Positions 9,204-17,521 of a stretch of 64,000 bases of DNA are shown here, in pieces. A program made the translations under genes and the position numbers. The stretch lies in the NCBI GenBank assembly GCA_021779095.1, contig JAJYBI010000001.1:143810-207809 (forward strand). Direction: 5' to 3'. This stretch comes from Deltaproteobacteria bacterium. Lineage in GTDB: Bacteria > Desulfobacterota > Desulfuromonadia > Geobacterales > JAJYBI01. The notes under the pieces are model-generated. The model saw only the letters and a program-made list of their open reading frames with translations, made no database searches and was not told where the DNA came from. The stretch's first letter is position 1. Every line of letters starts with the position of its first letter.

Positions 9204-9269
9204 CGCGCCCCCCGAAAGGCATTTTAATGAGAATACTGGTCCAAGCGGCTCCGTTTGTCAAGGTTTTTA

Positions 9270-9298
9270 TTGCCATTGCCCTTTCATTCTGGTACGTT
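9270..9298 (+). promoter_or_regulatory. Sigma70-like promoter ending at the prmA ATG
   Basis: TTGCCA (9270-9275), a 17-base spacer and TACGTT (9293-9298). Six bases separate the -10 from the ATG at 9305, the same geometry as for the PHP gene at 2711. This supports start at 9305 on a leaderless transcript. Confidence 0.45.
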
Positions 9299-9304
9299 AG
9301 CCGC

Positions 9305-10285
9305 ATGGCCCACGATCCCGCACCAGTTCAGGCGTTACCGGGAAATGCCCCGTCATGGACGGAGGTCTCCTGCGACGTGCCGTCCGCGATGGTTGACGCA
9401 CTTTCCGAATTCCTGATGCAGTACGCCACGTCGGGTGTCGTCGTGGACAACCGCGCCGTCGACACCTTCTCCATCGACACCATCGAGGAAACCCCGCTTG
9501 CCGCCGTCACCTGCTATCTGCCGGACGACGGGGCACTGCCTGGCACCCTCGCCGCCATCTCCGCGTACCTGCAGTCGGCGGCGGCATCCTTTCCCGGATA
9601 CCGTTATGCGCCTCCGCGCACCGCACAGGTCCGTCAGGACGACTGGGCGAACTCCTGGAAGGAGCATTTCAAGCCGGCCCGGATCGGCAGGCGGTTCGTC
9701 ATCAAGCCGTCCTGGGAGGAGTATGCGCCCGACGCGGACGATATCATCCTCGAACTGGACCCCGGCATGGCGTTCGGTACCGGCACCCACCCCACCACCA
9801 AGATGTGCCTGGAGTTTCTCGAAGCCATCCGGTTCGGCGATCCCCCCTTCGACGCGGTACCGCCCCGCCCGGTTGCCTCCGTCCTCGATGTGGGGACCGG
9901 CTCGGGGATCCTCGCCCTGGGGGCCGCAAAGCTCGGAGCCGCCCGGATCGAGGCGATCGACATCGACCCGCAGGCGGTGACCGTTGCCCGGGAGAACCTG
10001 GACCTGAACGGCATCGGCGACGCCGTCTCCGTCTCCGTTACCCCGCTTGCGGAGATCTCCGGCAGCTTCGCCATCGTGCTGGCGAACATCCTCGCCGAGG
10101 AGCTGGTCCGCCTGCGGAAAGAACTGGTCCGGCGGGTCGCGCCGGGCGGCTATCTCATCCTCTCCGGCATCCTCGCCGAGCGGGAACGGTTCGTCGTGGA
10201 CGGCTTCGCGGATACCGGCCTCGTTCTCGCCGGCTGCACACACGAGGCGGAATGGAGCTGCCTCTGCTACCAGGCACCTGCCTGA
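9305..10285 (+). CDS. prmA: Ribosomal protein L11 methyltransferase
   Basis: Class I SAM-dependent enzyme that trimethylates ribosomal protein L11. The N-terminal L11-recognition domain begins at the conserved WTEVSCDVP. The diagnostic LDPGMAFGTGTHPTT joins it to the SAM-binding motif VLDVGTGSGILALG, and the catalytic-loop motif ANILAEEL follows. I chose ATG 9305; an in-frame ATG at 9227, with AAAGG before it, would add a hydrophobic 26-residue extension unlike the family. Stops one base before rsmE starts, an association seen in many bacteria. Confidence 0.92.
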   Translation: MAHDPAPVQALPGNAPSWTEVSCDVPSAMVDALSEFLMQYATSGVVVDNRAVDTFSIDTIEETPLAAVTCYLPDDGALPGTLAAISAYLQSAAASFPGYRYAPPRTAQVRQDDWANSWKEHFKPARIGRRFVIKPSWEEYAPDADDIILELDPGMAFGTGTHPTTKMCLEFLEAIRFGDPPFDAVPPRPVASVLDVGTGSGILALGAAKLGAARIEAIDIDPQAVTVARENLDLNGIGDAVSVSVTPLAEISGSFAIVLANILAEELVRLRKELVRRVAPGGYLILSGILAERERFVVDGFADTGLVLAGCTHEAEWSCLCYQAPA

Positions 10286-10286
10286 C

Positions 10287-11027
10287 ATGCGACGCTTCAT
10301 CGTTCCGAACCTTTCCGTGACCGACGGTAGTGCGACAGTTGACGGCGATGCGTACCGCCATATGGCGACGGTGCTCCGGCTCGGAAGCGGCGACCGCGTC
10401 ATCCTCGCCGACGGCGCGGGGCGGGAATACCTGGGGACCATCTTAGAGACAACGTCAGGCGCCATCATCGTCCAGCTGGAGGAACAGGCAGCCGCGGCCG
10501 ATTCCGACGCCGCTCCCCGCATCACCCTGTACCAGGGGCTTCCCAAACCTGACAAGTTGGAACTGATCCTGCAAAAGGCAACGGAACTGGGGGTATCCCG
10601 GATCGTCGCCTTCCCGGCGGAACGGTCGGTGACGAAGCTGGACCGGGAGCGGGGTGCCGACCGGGTACGCCGGTGGCAGAAGATCGTGCTCGAAGCGGCT
10701 CGTCAGTCGAACCGGACCTCCGTTCCCGAGGTACGCCTCGCCGGGGGACTGAAGGAGGTACTCGCCGAGCCTCCCGGCGACATCAACCTGATGCTCTGGG
10801 AAGAGGAATCGGACGTGCGACTGCGCGACATCCTCGCGACCGCCGCCGTCCCCCGAAGGGTCTCCGTCATCGTCGGACCGGAAGGGGGCCTTTCCCGAAA
10901 CGAGGCGGCCGCGGCAGGGCTGGCTGGCTTTGCCACCGTCTCCCTGGGAAAACGGATACTGAGAACGGAGACCGCCAGTCTCGCCCTGCTGGCCATCGTC
11001 CAGCACTGCTGGGGCGACCTCGGCTGA
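10287..11027 (+). CDS. rsmE: 16S rRNA m3U1498 methyltransferase (SPOUT family)
   Basis: Methylates N3 of U1498 in 16S rRNA. 246 residues: a small N-terminal PUA-like domain followed by a trefoil-knot SPOUT domain. The SAM-binding knot is seen as GPEGGLSRNE and SLGKRILRTETA near the C-terminus. The ATG at 10287 is one base after the prmA stop, so the pair is an operon with likely translational coupling. Much longer in-frame open sequence upstream is only the overlap with prmA. Confidence 0.94.
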   Translation: MRRFIVPNLSVTDGSATVDGDAYRHMATVLRLGSGDRVILADGAGREYLGTILETTSGAIIVQLEEQAAAADSDAAPRITLYQGLPKPDKLELILQKATELGVSRIVAFPAERSVTKLDRERGADRVRRWQKIVLEAARQSNRTSVPEVRLAGGLKEVLAEPPGDINLMLWEEESDVRLRDILATAAVPRRVSVIVGPEGGLSRNEAAAAGLAGFATVSLGKRILRTETASLALLAIVQHCWGDLG

Positions 11028-11061
11028 GCTTACAACCCTCCCCAACGACAAGGAGTACGCC

Positions 11062-11700
11062 ATGAAATGCCCGAAATGCGGCTATAACAGTTTCGAGCAC
11101 CTCTCCGCCTGCAAGAAATGCAGCGCCGACCTGACCGCCTACAAGGAGAGCCTCGGTATTCGCCCCACGGTGCTTCCCACGTTCCTGCAACCGGCGACAC
11201 CCGCCCCTCAATCCCCTGCGGCAACGGTCGCACCGTCCGAAGTCACGGACGACCTGTTTTCCTGGGACATTGCGGAGGATGCGGCGACCGGGGCGGAACC
11301 GATGCCGTTCGAACCGGTTGCCGCGGCTGAGGCCGCCCCGGCGACGGACGGGGATGACTTCGCGTTCAGCTTCGACGACCTTCAGGGCGTTTCCGCCGCC
11401 CCGAAGGCTCCTCTTCCGGGGGGAGGAAACGCCGGCACAGAGGCGCCGGCACCGTGGGAGACCCCGGCCAAAACCGGCGGCGACGTGACGAGTTTTGCCG
11501 GGATGCTGGAAAGTATCGAACGGGAGGCACCGGCACCGGAGATGCCGGATGAATTCAGCTTCGACGGACTGGAAGGGTTTGAAAAGGTGGATATATTCGC
11601 AGAGGGTGCGGAACAGAAAGAAAAGCGGGTCGAACCCGCGCCGTCCGACCCCGATGACTTCGACGCGCTCTTCAGCGATGAGGAAAAGTCCGCCAGCTAG
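11062..11700 (+). CDS. Zinc-ribbon protein with long acidic disordered tail
   Basis: 212 residues. The N-terminus has two CxxC pairs (CPKCG and CKKC, residues 3-22), forming a small zinc ribbon. The rest is rich in Ala, Pro, Glu and Asp with short repeated FSFDDL/FSFDGLEGF-like segments, and looks disordered. No enzyme motif or membrane helix is seen. A good Shine-Dalgarno (AAGGAG) precedes the ATG. It follows rsmE by 34 bases and is probably co-transcribed. Function unknown; the repeated acidic FxF motifs might be short binding elements, which is speculation. Confidence 0.75.
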   Translation: MKCPKCGYNSFEHLSACKKCSADLTAYKESLGIRPTVLPTFLQPATPAPQSPAATVAPSEVTDDLFSWDIAEDAATGAEPMPFEPVAAAEAAPATDGDDFAFSFDDLQGVSAAPKAPLPGGGNAGTEAPAPWETPAKTGGDVTSFAGMLESIEREAPAPEMPDEFSFDGLEGFEKVDIFAEGAEQKEKRVEPAPSDPDDFDALFSDEEKSAS

Positions 11701-11709
11701 CGCGGAATG

Positions 11710-12855
11710 CTAGGCGCCGGATTCCGCCAGCCGCTGCAATTCGGCGCCGAACTCCTCTCGCTGCCATTCCTTGAGGAACGGTTCCGCCTGGGCATACGCC
11801 CGGGGTCCCGAGGGCAGATCGGCCAGTATCGTCAGGAGGGCGTTGTTGGCAAGCACCCCCGGGTCCATCTCCAGCGCCGCCGCCCGGCCGGCACGCCACT
11901 CCTTGAACCGCTTCAGCCGCTCCTCCCGGCGCGGGTCCCGCGACGGTGCCGCCTTCTGGGGGAAACGGAAGAGCTCCCCTTCCGGGACCGCACAGCCACG
12001 GCTCACCGCCTCCAGAAGCCCCTTGCCGTACCGCTGCAGGACCCGGTCCGTCGCCCCCGCAACCGCCTTCAGCTCTCCTTGTGTCCGCGGCAGCTGTTCA
12101 GCCAGCTCCCGCAAGAGGTCGTTGCCGAGCACCTTGAACGGTGGCAGATCACGCTGCCGCGCCCGCTCCTCGCGGAACTGCAGGAGCTCCTCCAGCACCG
12201 TCAGCTGCCGGGGGCTCAAGCGGGCCGCCCCCTTGAAACGCATGCAGAGCGGCTCGTCGCCCCGCTCCGTCGCCCGCACCTTCGAAAGCAGGTTAAACTC
12301 CTCCTCCACCCAGGTGAGCCGCCCCCGATTCCGCAGCTCCCGCTCCAGTTGCTTGTAGAGCTCAAGGAGCAGCGTCGTATCGCGCATGGCGTACTCGATC
12401 ATCTCGCCGCTCAACGGGCGTCTGCTCCAGTCCGCCTTCTGGAACCGCTTGTCCAGCTCCACGCCGAACCGCTTCTTGAGCACCGCCGCCAGCCCCACCT
12501 CCTTCTCCCCCAGGAACTGGCAGGCGATCATGGTGTCGAACAGGTTGTGCACCTCGATGGCGAAATCGCGGTAGAGTGACCGGATGTCGTAGTCGGCGCC
12601 GTGAAACACCTTGCGGATCGCGGGGTCGGCCATCACCCCCGCCAGAGGGGAGAGATCCTCCACCTCCAGCGGGTCCACCAGCACCGACTCGGACGGAGTG
12701 GAGAACTGCAGCAGGCAGACCCGCTCCCGGTAGTGGTGCAGCGAATCCCCTTCCAGGTCGCAGGCGATGAGCGGCTCACGGCGCAGCCTGCCCGCAAAAC
12801 GCTCCAGGGCGTCACGGTCGGTAATTATCTCGGGTTGCAGCTGCTTTTCAGTCAC
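11710..12855 (-). CDS. rnd: Ribonuclease D
   Basis: 3'-5' exoribonuclease of the DEDDy family, 381 residues. Exo I (CDLEGDSLH), Exo II (VFHGADYDIRSL) and Exo III (YAMRDTTLLLELY, with the DEDDy tyrosine) are in order in the first half, followed by an HRDC domain (LSPRQLTVLEELLQFREE). It starts at GTG, sharing one base with the mqnC stop (TAGTG) and preceded by GGAG, so it is translationally coupled to the menaquinone genes. It likely trims tRNA 3' ends; why it sits in a quinone operon is unclear. Confidence 0.92.
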   Translation of the reverse strand: MTEKQLQPEIITDRDALERFAGRLRREPLIACDLEGDSLHHYRERVCLLQFSTPSESVLVDPLEVEDLSPLAGVMADPAIRKVFHGADYDIRSLYRDFAIEVHNLFDTMIACQFLGEKEVGLAAVLKKRFGVELDKRFQKADWSRRPLSGEMIEYAMRDTTLLLELYKQLERELRNRGRLTWVEEEFNLLSKVRATERGDEPLCMRFKGAARLSPRQLTVLEELLQFREERARQRDLPPFKVLGNDLLRELAEQLPRTQGELKAVAGATDRVLQRYGKGLLEAVSRGCAVPEGELFRFPQKAAPSRDPRREERLKRFKEWRAGRAAALEMDPGVLANNALLTILADLPSGPRAYAQAEPFLKEWQREEFGAELQRLAESGA

Positions 12856-13937
12856 TACGCTTCTCCACTGTTTTCGAATTCCCGGACGATGTCGTACAGG
12901 GTCGTGCGCTGGGCGGCGCGGAACCCGGCGCCCAGGATCAGGTCGATCATCTCTTTGCGGGACATGCGGAACGAACAGCCGGCCGCCGCCACCACGTTCT
13001 CCTCCAGCATGGTCCCCCCCAGGTCGTTGGCGCCGAAGAAGAGCGCCACCTGGGCCATCTTGGCCCCCTGGGTCACCCAGCTCGCCTGCACGTTGGGGAT
13101 GTTGTCCAAGACGATCCGGGAGAGGGCCAGCACCTTCAGGTATTCCACCCCCGAGGCGCTTTTACCTCCCAGCTCCGTGTTCCCCGGCTGGTAGGTCCAG
13201 GGGATGAAGGCGGTGAACGAGCCCCCTTGCGCCTGCAGCTCCCGCACCCGGAACAGGTGCTCCACGATATCCTCCGGGGTCTCGCGGCTCCCGAACATCA
13301 TGGTGGCGGTGGTGGGGAGCCCCTGCCTCGCCGCCTCCCGCATCACCGCCGCCCACCCCTGCCAGCCGATCTTCCTGGGGGAGATCGCCTGCCGCACGCT
13401 GTCCACCAGGATCTCCGCGCCGCCGCCGGGGATGGAGTCGAGCCCCGCCCCGTGCAGCCGGCGGATCGTCTCGGCGATGGAGAGCCCCGACACTTCCGCG
13501 ATGTGGGTCACCTCCGCCGGCGAGAGGGAGTGGTTGCGGACCGCCGGGAAGCGCTGTTTGATGCCGCGGAAAAGATTCTCGAACCACTCGATCCTGAGGT
13601 CCGGATGGAGCCCCCCCTGCATGAGGAGCTGGGTCCCCCCCGCCGCCTCCAGCTCGGCGATCTTCGCGAATATCTCCTCCTCCCCCAAAAGGTAGCCGTC
13701 GGCTGCCCCCGCATCGCGGTAGAAGGCGCAGAAGGAGCAGCGCGACAGGCAGATGTTGGTGTAGTTGACGTTACGGTCCACCACGAAGGTCACGAGCCCC
13801 TCCGGGTGGAGCCGCCTGCGGATCGCGTCCGCCAGCTTCCCCGCCTCCAAGAGATCCGCCTCCGTCAGCAGGAACAGCGCCTCGTCACGGGTGATCGGTT
13901 CACCGTTGCCGCTCTTGGCCGAGATCGACTCCACCAT
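12855..13937 (-). CDS. mqnC: Cyclic dehypoxanthinyl futalosine synthase (radical SAM)
   Basis: Radical SAM enzyme of the futalosine menaquinone route; it cyclises dehypoxanthinyl futalosine. 360 residues. The CX3CX2C iron-sulfur motif is CLSRCSFC. GLDSIPGGGAEILVDSVR and FIPWTYQPGNTELGG separate MqnC from its paralogue MqnE. The start codon shares one base with the mqnE stop (TGATG) and GAGG lies just upstream, so it is coupled to mqnE. MqnA, MqnB and MqnD are not in this window. Confidence 0.93.
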   Translation of the reverse strand: MVESISAKSGNGEPITRDEALFLLTEADLLEAGKLADAIRRRLHPEGLVTFVVDRNVNYTNICLSRCSFCAFYRDAGAADGYLLGEEEIFAKIAELEAAGGTQLLMQGGLHPDLRIEWFENLFRGIKQRFPAVRNHSLSPAEVTHIAEVSGLSIAETIRRLHGAGLDSIPGGGAEILVDSVRQAISPRKIGWQGWAAVMREAARQGLPTTATMMFGSRETPEDIVEHLFRVRELQAQGGSFTAFIPWTYQPGNTELGGKSASGVEYLKVLALSRIVLDNIPNVQASWVTQGAKMAQVALFFGANDLGGTMLEENVVAAAGCSFRMSRKEMIDLILGAGFRAAQRTTLYDIVREFENSGEA

Positions 13938-15016
13938 CAGTAGGTCCTCAGTTCGTTGTACAGCGTGTCCCGCTCCACCGGGATCCGGCCGGCGGCGCGG
14001 ATGAGCCGCACGATACCGTCCCGGCTCATGGTCTGGGGGGAGTCGGCACCGGCGTCGTGGCCGATCCGCTCCTCCACCACCGTGCCGTCCAGGTCGTTCA
14101 CCCCGAAGCAGAGCGCGGTCTGGGCGATCTTCTCCCCCAGCATCACCCAGTACGCCTTCACGTTGGCGAAGTTGTCCAGGTAGAGCCGCGCCACCGCCAG
14201 GGTCTTCAGGTCGTCCACCCCGCCGCTCATGGGGTTTTTCAGGTGGCCTAAGGGGTTGTTCTCCGCCTGGAAGGAGAGCGGGATGAACACCTGGAAACCG
14301 CCGGTCCGGTCCTGCAGCTCCCGCAGCCGCCGCATGTGGTCCACCCGGTCTTCAAAAGTCTCCACATGGCCGTAGAGCATGGTAGCGTTGGACTTCAAGC
14401 CCGCCCGGTGCACCTCCTCCATGATAGCGAGCCACTCCTCGCCGGAGATCTTCTCGGGGCAGAGCCGGTCCCGCACCTCCTTGCGCAAGATTTCCGCACC
14501 GCCGCCGGGAAGGGAGCCGAGCCCCGCCTCTTTCAGCTGAGCCAGGGTCACGGCCACGGAGAGACCGGAGATGCCGGCGAGGTAGGCGATCTCCACCGCC
14601 GTGAACGCCTTGATGTGCAGGAGCGGCGACACCTCCCGCACCGTCCGGAGCATGGCGAGATAGAACTCGAACGGCAGGTCGGGGTGGAGCCCCCCCACCA
14701 TGTGGATCTCCGTCGCCCCCTGCCGGAGCGCCTCCGTTGCCCGGTTGCGGATCTCCTCCAGGTCGTAAGCATAGGCCCCCGGTTCGTCCGCCGTGCGGGA
14801 GAACGCGCAGAACTTGCAGCGATTCACGCAGATGTTCGTGTGGTTGATGTGGCGGTTGACGTTGAAGAAGACCCGGCGGCCGTTCTTGCGCACGTTGGCG
14901 TACGCCGCCAGCTCCCCCACCGCCAGCAGATCCGGGCAGCGGAACAGGAACAGGGCATCGTCGTCGGTGAGGCGGATGTTGTTATGTACCTTCTCTTTAA
15001 TATGTTCTATGGTCAT
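13937..15016 (-). CDS. mqnE: Aminofutalosine synthase (radical SAM)
   Basis: First radical SAM step of the futalosine pathway: joins adenosine from SAM to 3-[(1-carboxyvinyl)oxy]benzoate. 359 residues with the cluster motif CVNRCKFC and the MqnE-like segments HIKAFTAVEI and GLGSLPGGGAEIL. It heads the mqnE-mqnC-rnd block. No convincing Shine-Dalgarno precedes the ATG (only TAGAG some distance away), unlike its neighbours. Its upstream flank is the AT-rich tail of the inserted cassette, so the insertion may have replaced its native leader. Confidence 0.93.
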   Translation of the reverse strand: MTIEHIKEKVHNNIRLTDDDALFLFRCPDLLAVGELAAYANVRKNGRRVFFNVNRHINHTNICVNRCKFCAFSRTADEPGAYAYDLEEIRNRATEALRQGATEIHMVGGLHPDLPFEFYLAMLRTVREVSPLLHIKAFTAVEIAYLAGISGLSVAVTLAQLKEAGLGSLPGGGAEILRKEVRDRLCPEKISGEEWLAIMEEVHRAGLKSNATMLYGHVETFEDRVDHMRRLRELQDRTGGFQVFIPLSFQAENNPLGHLKNPMSGGVDDLKTLAVARLYLDNFANVKAYWVMLGEKIAQTALCFGVNDLDGTVVEERIGHDAGADSPQTMSRDGIVRLIRAAGRIPVERDTLYNELRTY

Positions 15017-15294
15017 GTTTTTATTGGCTCTAAGCTGGCGGCACGGGAGAAGCCCTGTAAAAGTACCGAAGTGACTTCTAGGCCTCTTTCTCCAAATGTC
15101 TAAAAATGTCTGAATTGATTTCTGACTATCCCTGTTTAGACATTTTCCAAACCTTGCCTTTTGGGCAAATAATCCTTTTATTTTAAGCTGTTGTAAAATA
15201 TTTTGATCTTCTTATACTAATAAGTCTCACCAAAATGGATAGAAGCCAACTCAACTTAGACGATTTGACTTGTTACCAACAATGTACTTGGAAT
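15017..15294. other. AT-rich non-coding tail of the inserted cassette
   Basis: 278 bases between the TOPRIM-like gene and mqnE with no supported gene. Base composition is clearly more AT-rich than the flanking menaquinone genes. It contains an inverted and direct repeat of AAATGTCT (listed separately) and a short hairpin TTGCC...GGCAA near 15155-15170. The left edge of foreign DNA lies somewhere here. Confidence 0.6.
15094..15145. repeat. Inverted repeat AAATGTCTAAA / TTTAGACATTT
   Basis: Perfect 11-base arms at 15094-15104 and 15135-15145 separated by 30 bases. A second direct copy of AAATGTCT starts at 15103, so the octamer occurs twice in direct and once in inverted orientation. It could be an operator, a promoter element for mqnE or a recombination footprint; nothing in the sequence decides between these. 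Confidence 0.6.
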
Positions 15295-15936
15295 TCATGC
15301 ACTCGGAGCAATATATCCACCGTAAGCTAGAACTGTCCGCATATTATCTTCGAGCGCACGAAAAGCCCGTACTGAACGTAGCGGAGAAAAGTCAGCAATT
15401 GATTGCGACACTAAAAACGCACACTTGTGAACATTTAGTTTCTTCAAGCGTGCACCTTTCAGTTCGCTCGCTTTACGTATCAGGTCAAACAAATACGCTT
15501 TCGGATCGCTGAGTCCCTCAACGTCCCGCCATCGTGGCAGATCCAGAATGGTCGTACCATTAGGATTGCCTGCAGCCCTGCGGATCGCCGATCTGTCGAA
15601 AAGTAGCCATGCCTCTTGCATCCTGACGGGGATTACGCAGATAACCGGCGGAATATCCAATCCTTGAACAGAATCATTGATTTCCCTAATACGAGCATCC
15701 AATGATTCTCTTTCAGCATCCCGATGAATGAACAGAATATCGCACGGATTTAGGTCAAGTGCTGTTCTAATTTTATCCGATAATGTTTTCGGTGGTCGAG
15801 GAATTCTGCCAAGATCTGCCCAAGCTGAATTAACCGAATATTCAGGACAGTGTTGGTAAAGTAACCAGTCCAATATCGGCATCAACATCCTATCCGAACT
15901 CCCATCCGACAACAAGGTATAGCTGATCGTATTCAT
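15295..15936 (-). CDS. TOPRIM-like (DUF4276/RloB-type) partner of an AAA ATPase
   Basis: 213 residues. The layout resembles the small TOPRIM-fold proteins encoded beside ABC/AAA-type ATPases in defence modules: an acidic first motif (LLSDGSSDRML, residues 8-18), a beta strand ending in an acidic group (ILFIHRDAERES) and the conserved VIPVRMQEAWLLFD with a following AAGNPNG. The start overlaps the ATPase stop by four bases (ATGA), so the two are stoichiometrically linked. Base use is poorer in GC than the surroundings. Family assignment is by recalled motif resemblance. Nuclease activity is inferred: a classical TOPRIM would have Glu in motif 1, where Asp is seen here. Confidence 0.65.
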   Translation of the reverse strand: MNTISYTLLSDGSSDRMLMPILDWLLYQHCPEYSVNSAWADLGRIPRPPKTLSDKIRTALDLNPCDILFIHRDAERESLDARIREINDSVQGLDIPPVICVIPVRMQEAWLLFDRSAIRRAAGNPNGTTILDLPRWRDVEGLSDPKAYLFDLIRKASELKGARLKKLNVHKCAFLVSQSIADFSPLRSVRAFRALEDNMRTVLAYGGYIAPSA

Positions 15937-17465
15937 TCTGACTCAGCCACTAGCATATTTGGCAAATACAGCTGTAAATCAGGTCGATCAATCACTCGGC
16001 GTTTCAAGGAAGATGGTTTATCTTTATTACTGGTTTTTCCGTAACCATGTTCCCGTTCCTCGGGTGAAACAGGGTTCAGATAAGCCAACAACTTTCCTTT
16101 GGAAACAACCGCAATCTCGCCATCTTCCTTCTTTTGACGCCAAGTACCCGGAAGCGGGCTGAAACGCACCACTTTGAACCGTTTGCCTGATAGATTGCAT
16201 TCAATTGACTCTGCTACAAGCAAACTGTCATCTGGTATCTGAGAAACAACGGCCGGAGAATGAGTGTTAATTATGACTTGTCGAAGTGGGTTGTCAGAGC
16301 CGATGGGTTCATCTGTATCCATGGCAATATCCTGCAAAAGATTTAGCATGGCAGGTATTCGTTCAGGATGAATGCCATTTTCCGGCTCCTCTAAACAAAT
16401 CAACCCCGAAGATTCAACGTCAAGTTCTAGAACCGCTAGCGCCAGAAAGCGCAAGGTACCATCTGAAAGTGATCGGGCAGAGTGCGGCGTCCCATCACGC
16501 CCCGTAACTATTGCTGTCAGAAGTTCTCTCTTCTCGTCGTAGTCAACCGATATCTCTTTGACATCATCAATGAGATCGGCCAATCGGTTGGCAACCTGTG
16601 CATATAGAGCTGATGCGGATTTATCTGCATCTGTATTTATTTGTTCAGCACGAGTTCGTGATTTGGGTAGGTGATAAAGTGTCGCAGCGAGATGGGAACC
16701 GTCAGCACCAAGTTTTGTTGGGGCAGATATCTCATCTGGTTTGCGCAAAGCTGCAGGTTCAAGCTGTAATAAGCGCCATGACTGTATTTCACGCTTTGCC
16801 ATAAGCGCGGTCGGATTCTCTGCTGCATTAGTCGTCGACAACACAGTTCGCGGCAAAGTTGCAGCAAGTATTGAGCGGGGCCTGCCATGCCCGCCACCAT
16901 CTTGATGAAGTTTAATGACGCGATCTTTTCCTTCACCTTCAGTAGAGATAAAATCTCCACCGCTTCTGCGCCCAATCACAGCGCTGCTTCGCCAATTGCT
17001 AACAGAATGTGGGAAAAGAAAATGTTTCGACGCATCTCCCTTGTTAATATGCGTCAACTCTTCCCTCAGCAGTTCCAAGCCACCTAACTTATGGTCATTA
17101 TCTGCCCGATAGCCGATTGTTATGGCATAGCGTAACGATGTGATACTGGCTTGAGCTTCTTGCCCGAGATCGTCAGTGCCTTTCAATGGCACGATCATTT
17201 CCATTTCGAAAGACATCTGCGTGTCAAAGTCGTTACCGACTCGATGAAACAATGTGCGGATGTCTGAGGTTCGACCTTCCTCATCACGAACAGATTTTGC
17301 CGCGTCCAGCAATGGCCTGTCAGCCAATGCGCTCAGAAACATGATTGCATCGAAAAGATTGGACTTGCCTACACCGTTTACTCCAGCGATACAAGTAAAT
17401 GGACCAAATCGGACATCTACATCGACAAGATTTTTGAAGCCTGTCACCTTCAATCTGGTCAGCAT
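15933..17465 (-). CDS. AAA/ABC-type ATPase (AAA_21-like), candidate defence ATPase
   Basis: 510 residues. Walker A GVNGVGKS at 28-35, preceded by the LTRLKVTGFKNL start typical of RecF/SMC-like and OLD-like ATPases. The signature-like segment is LSDGTLRFLAL, Walker B is LICLEEPENGIHP (about 356-368) and the H-loop region is IINTHSP. No nuclease domain is fused; that role would fall to the overlapping downstream gene. Split OLD-like systems and PARIS (AriA/AriB) have the same ATPase-plus-TOPRIM logic. A strong AGGAGG precedes the ATG. It sits between ubiX and mqnE, in the same direction, with clearly lower GC than both. Confidence 0.85.
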   Translation of the reverse strand: MLTRLKVTGFKNLVDVDVRFGPFTCIAGVNGVGKSNLFDAIMFLSALADRPLLDAAKSVRDEEGRTSDIRTLFHRVGNDFDTQMSFEMEMIVPLKGTDDLGQEAQASITSLRYAITIGYRADNDHKLGGLELLREELTHINKGDASKHFLFPHSVSNWRSSAVIGRRSGGDFISTEGEGKDRVIKLHQDGGGHGRPRSILAATLPRTVLSTTNAAENPTALMAKREIQSWRLLQLEPAALRKPDEISAPTKLGADGSHLAATLYHLPKSRTRAEQINTDADKSASALYAQVANRLADLIDDVKEISVDYDEKRELLTAIVTGRDGTPHSARSLSDGTLRFLALAVLELDVESSGLICLEEPENGIHPERIPAMLNLLQDIAMDTDEPIGSDNPLRQVIINTHSPAVVSQIPDDSLLVAESIECNLSGKRFKVVRFSPLPGTWRQKKEDGEIAVVSKGKLLAYLNPVSPEEREHGYGKTSNKDKPSSLKRRVIDRPDLQLYLPNMLVAESE

Positions 17466-17521
17466 GGAAGATGCCTCCTGTATAATGATTGTTTGCCCCG
17501 GAATTGTTCAATTCGACAAAC

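Noticed and set aside
13203..13943. Plus-strand open frames within mqnC
   Set aside because: High-GC antisense frames without motifs; mqnC on the minus strand is certain.
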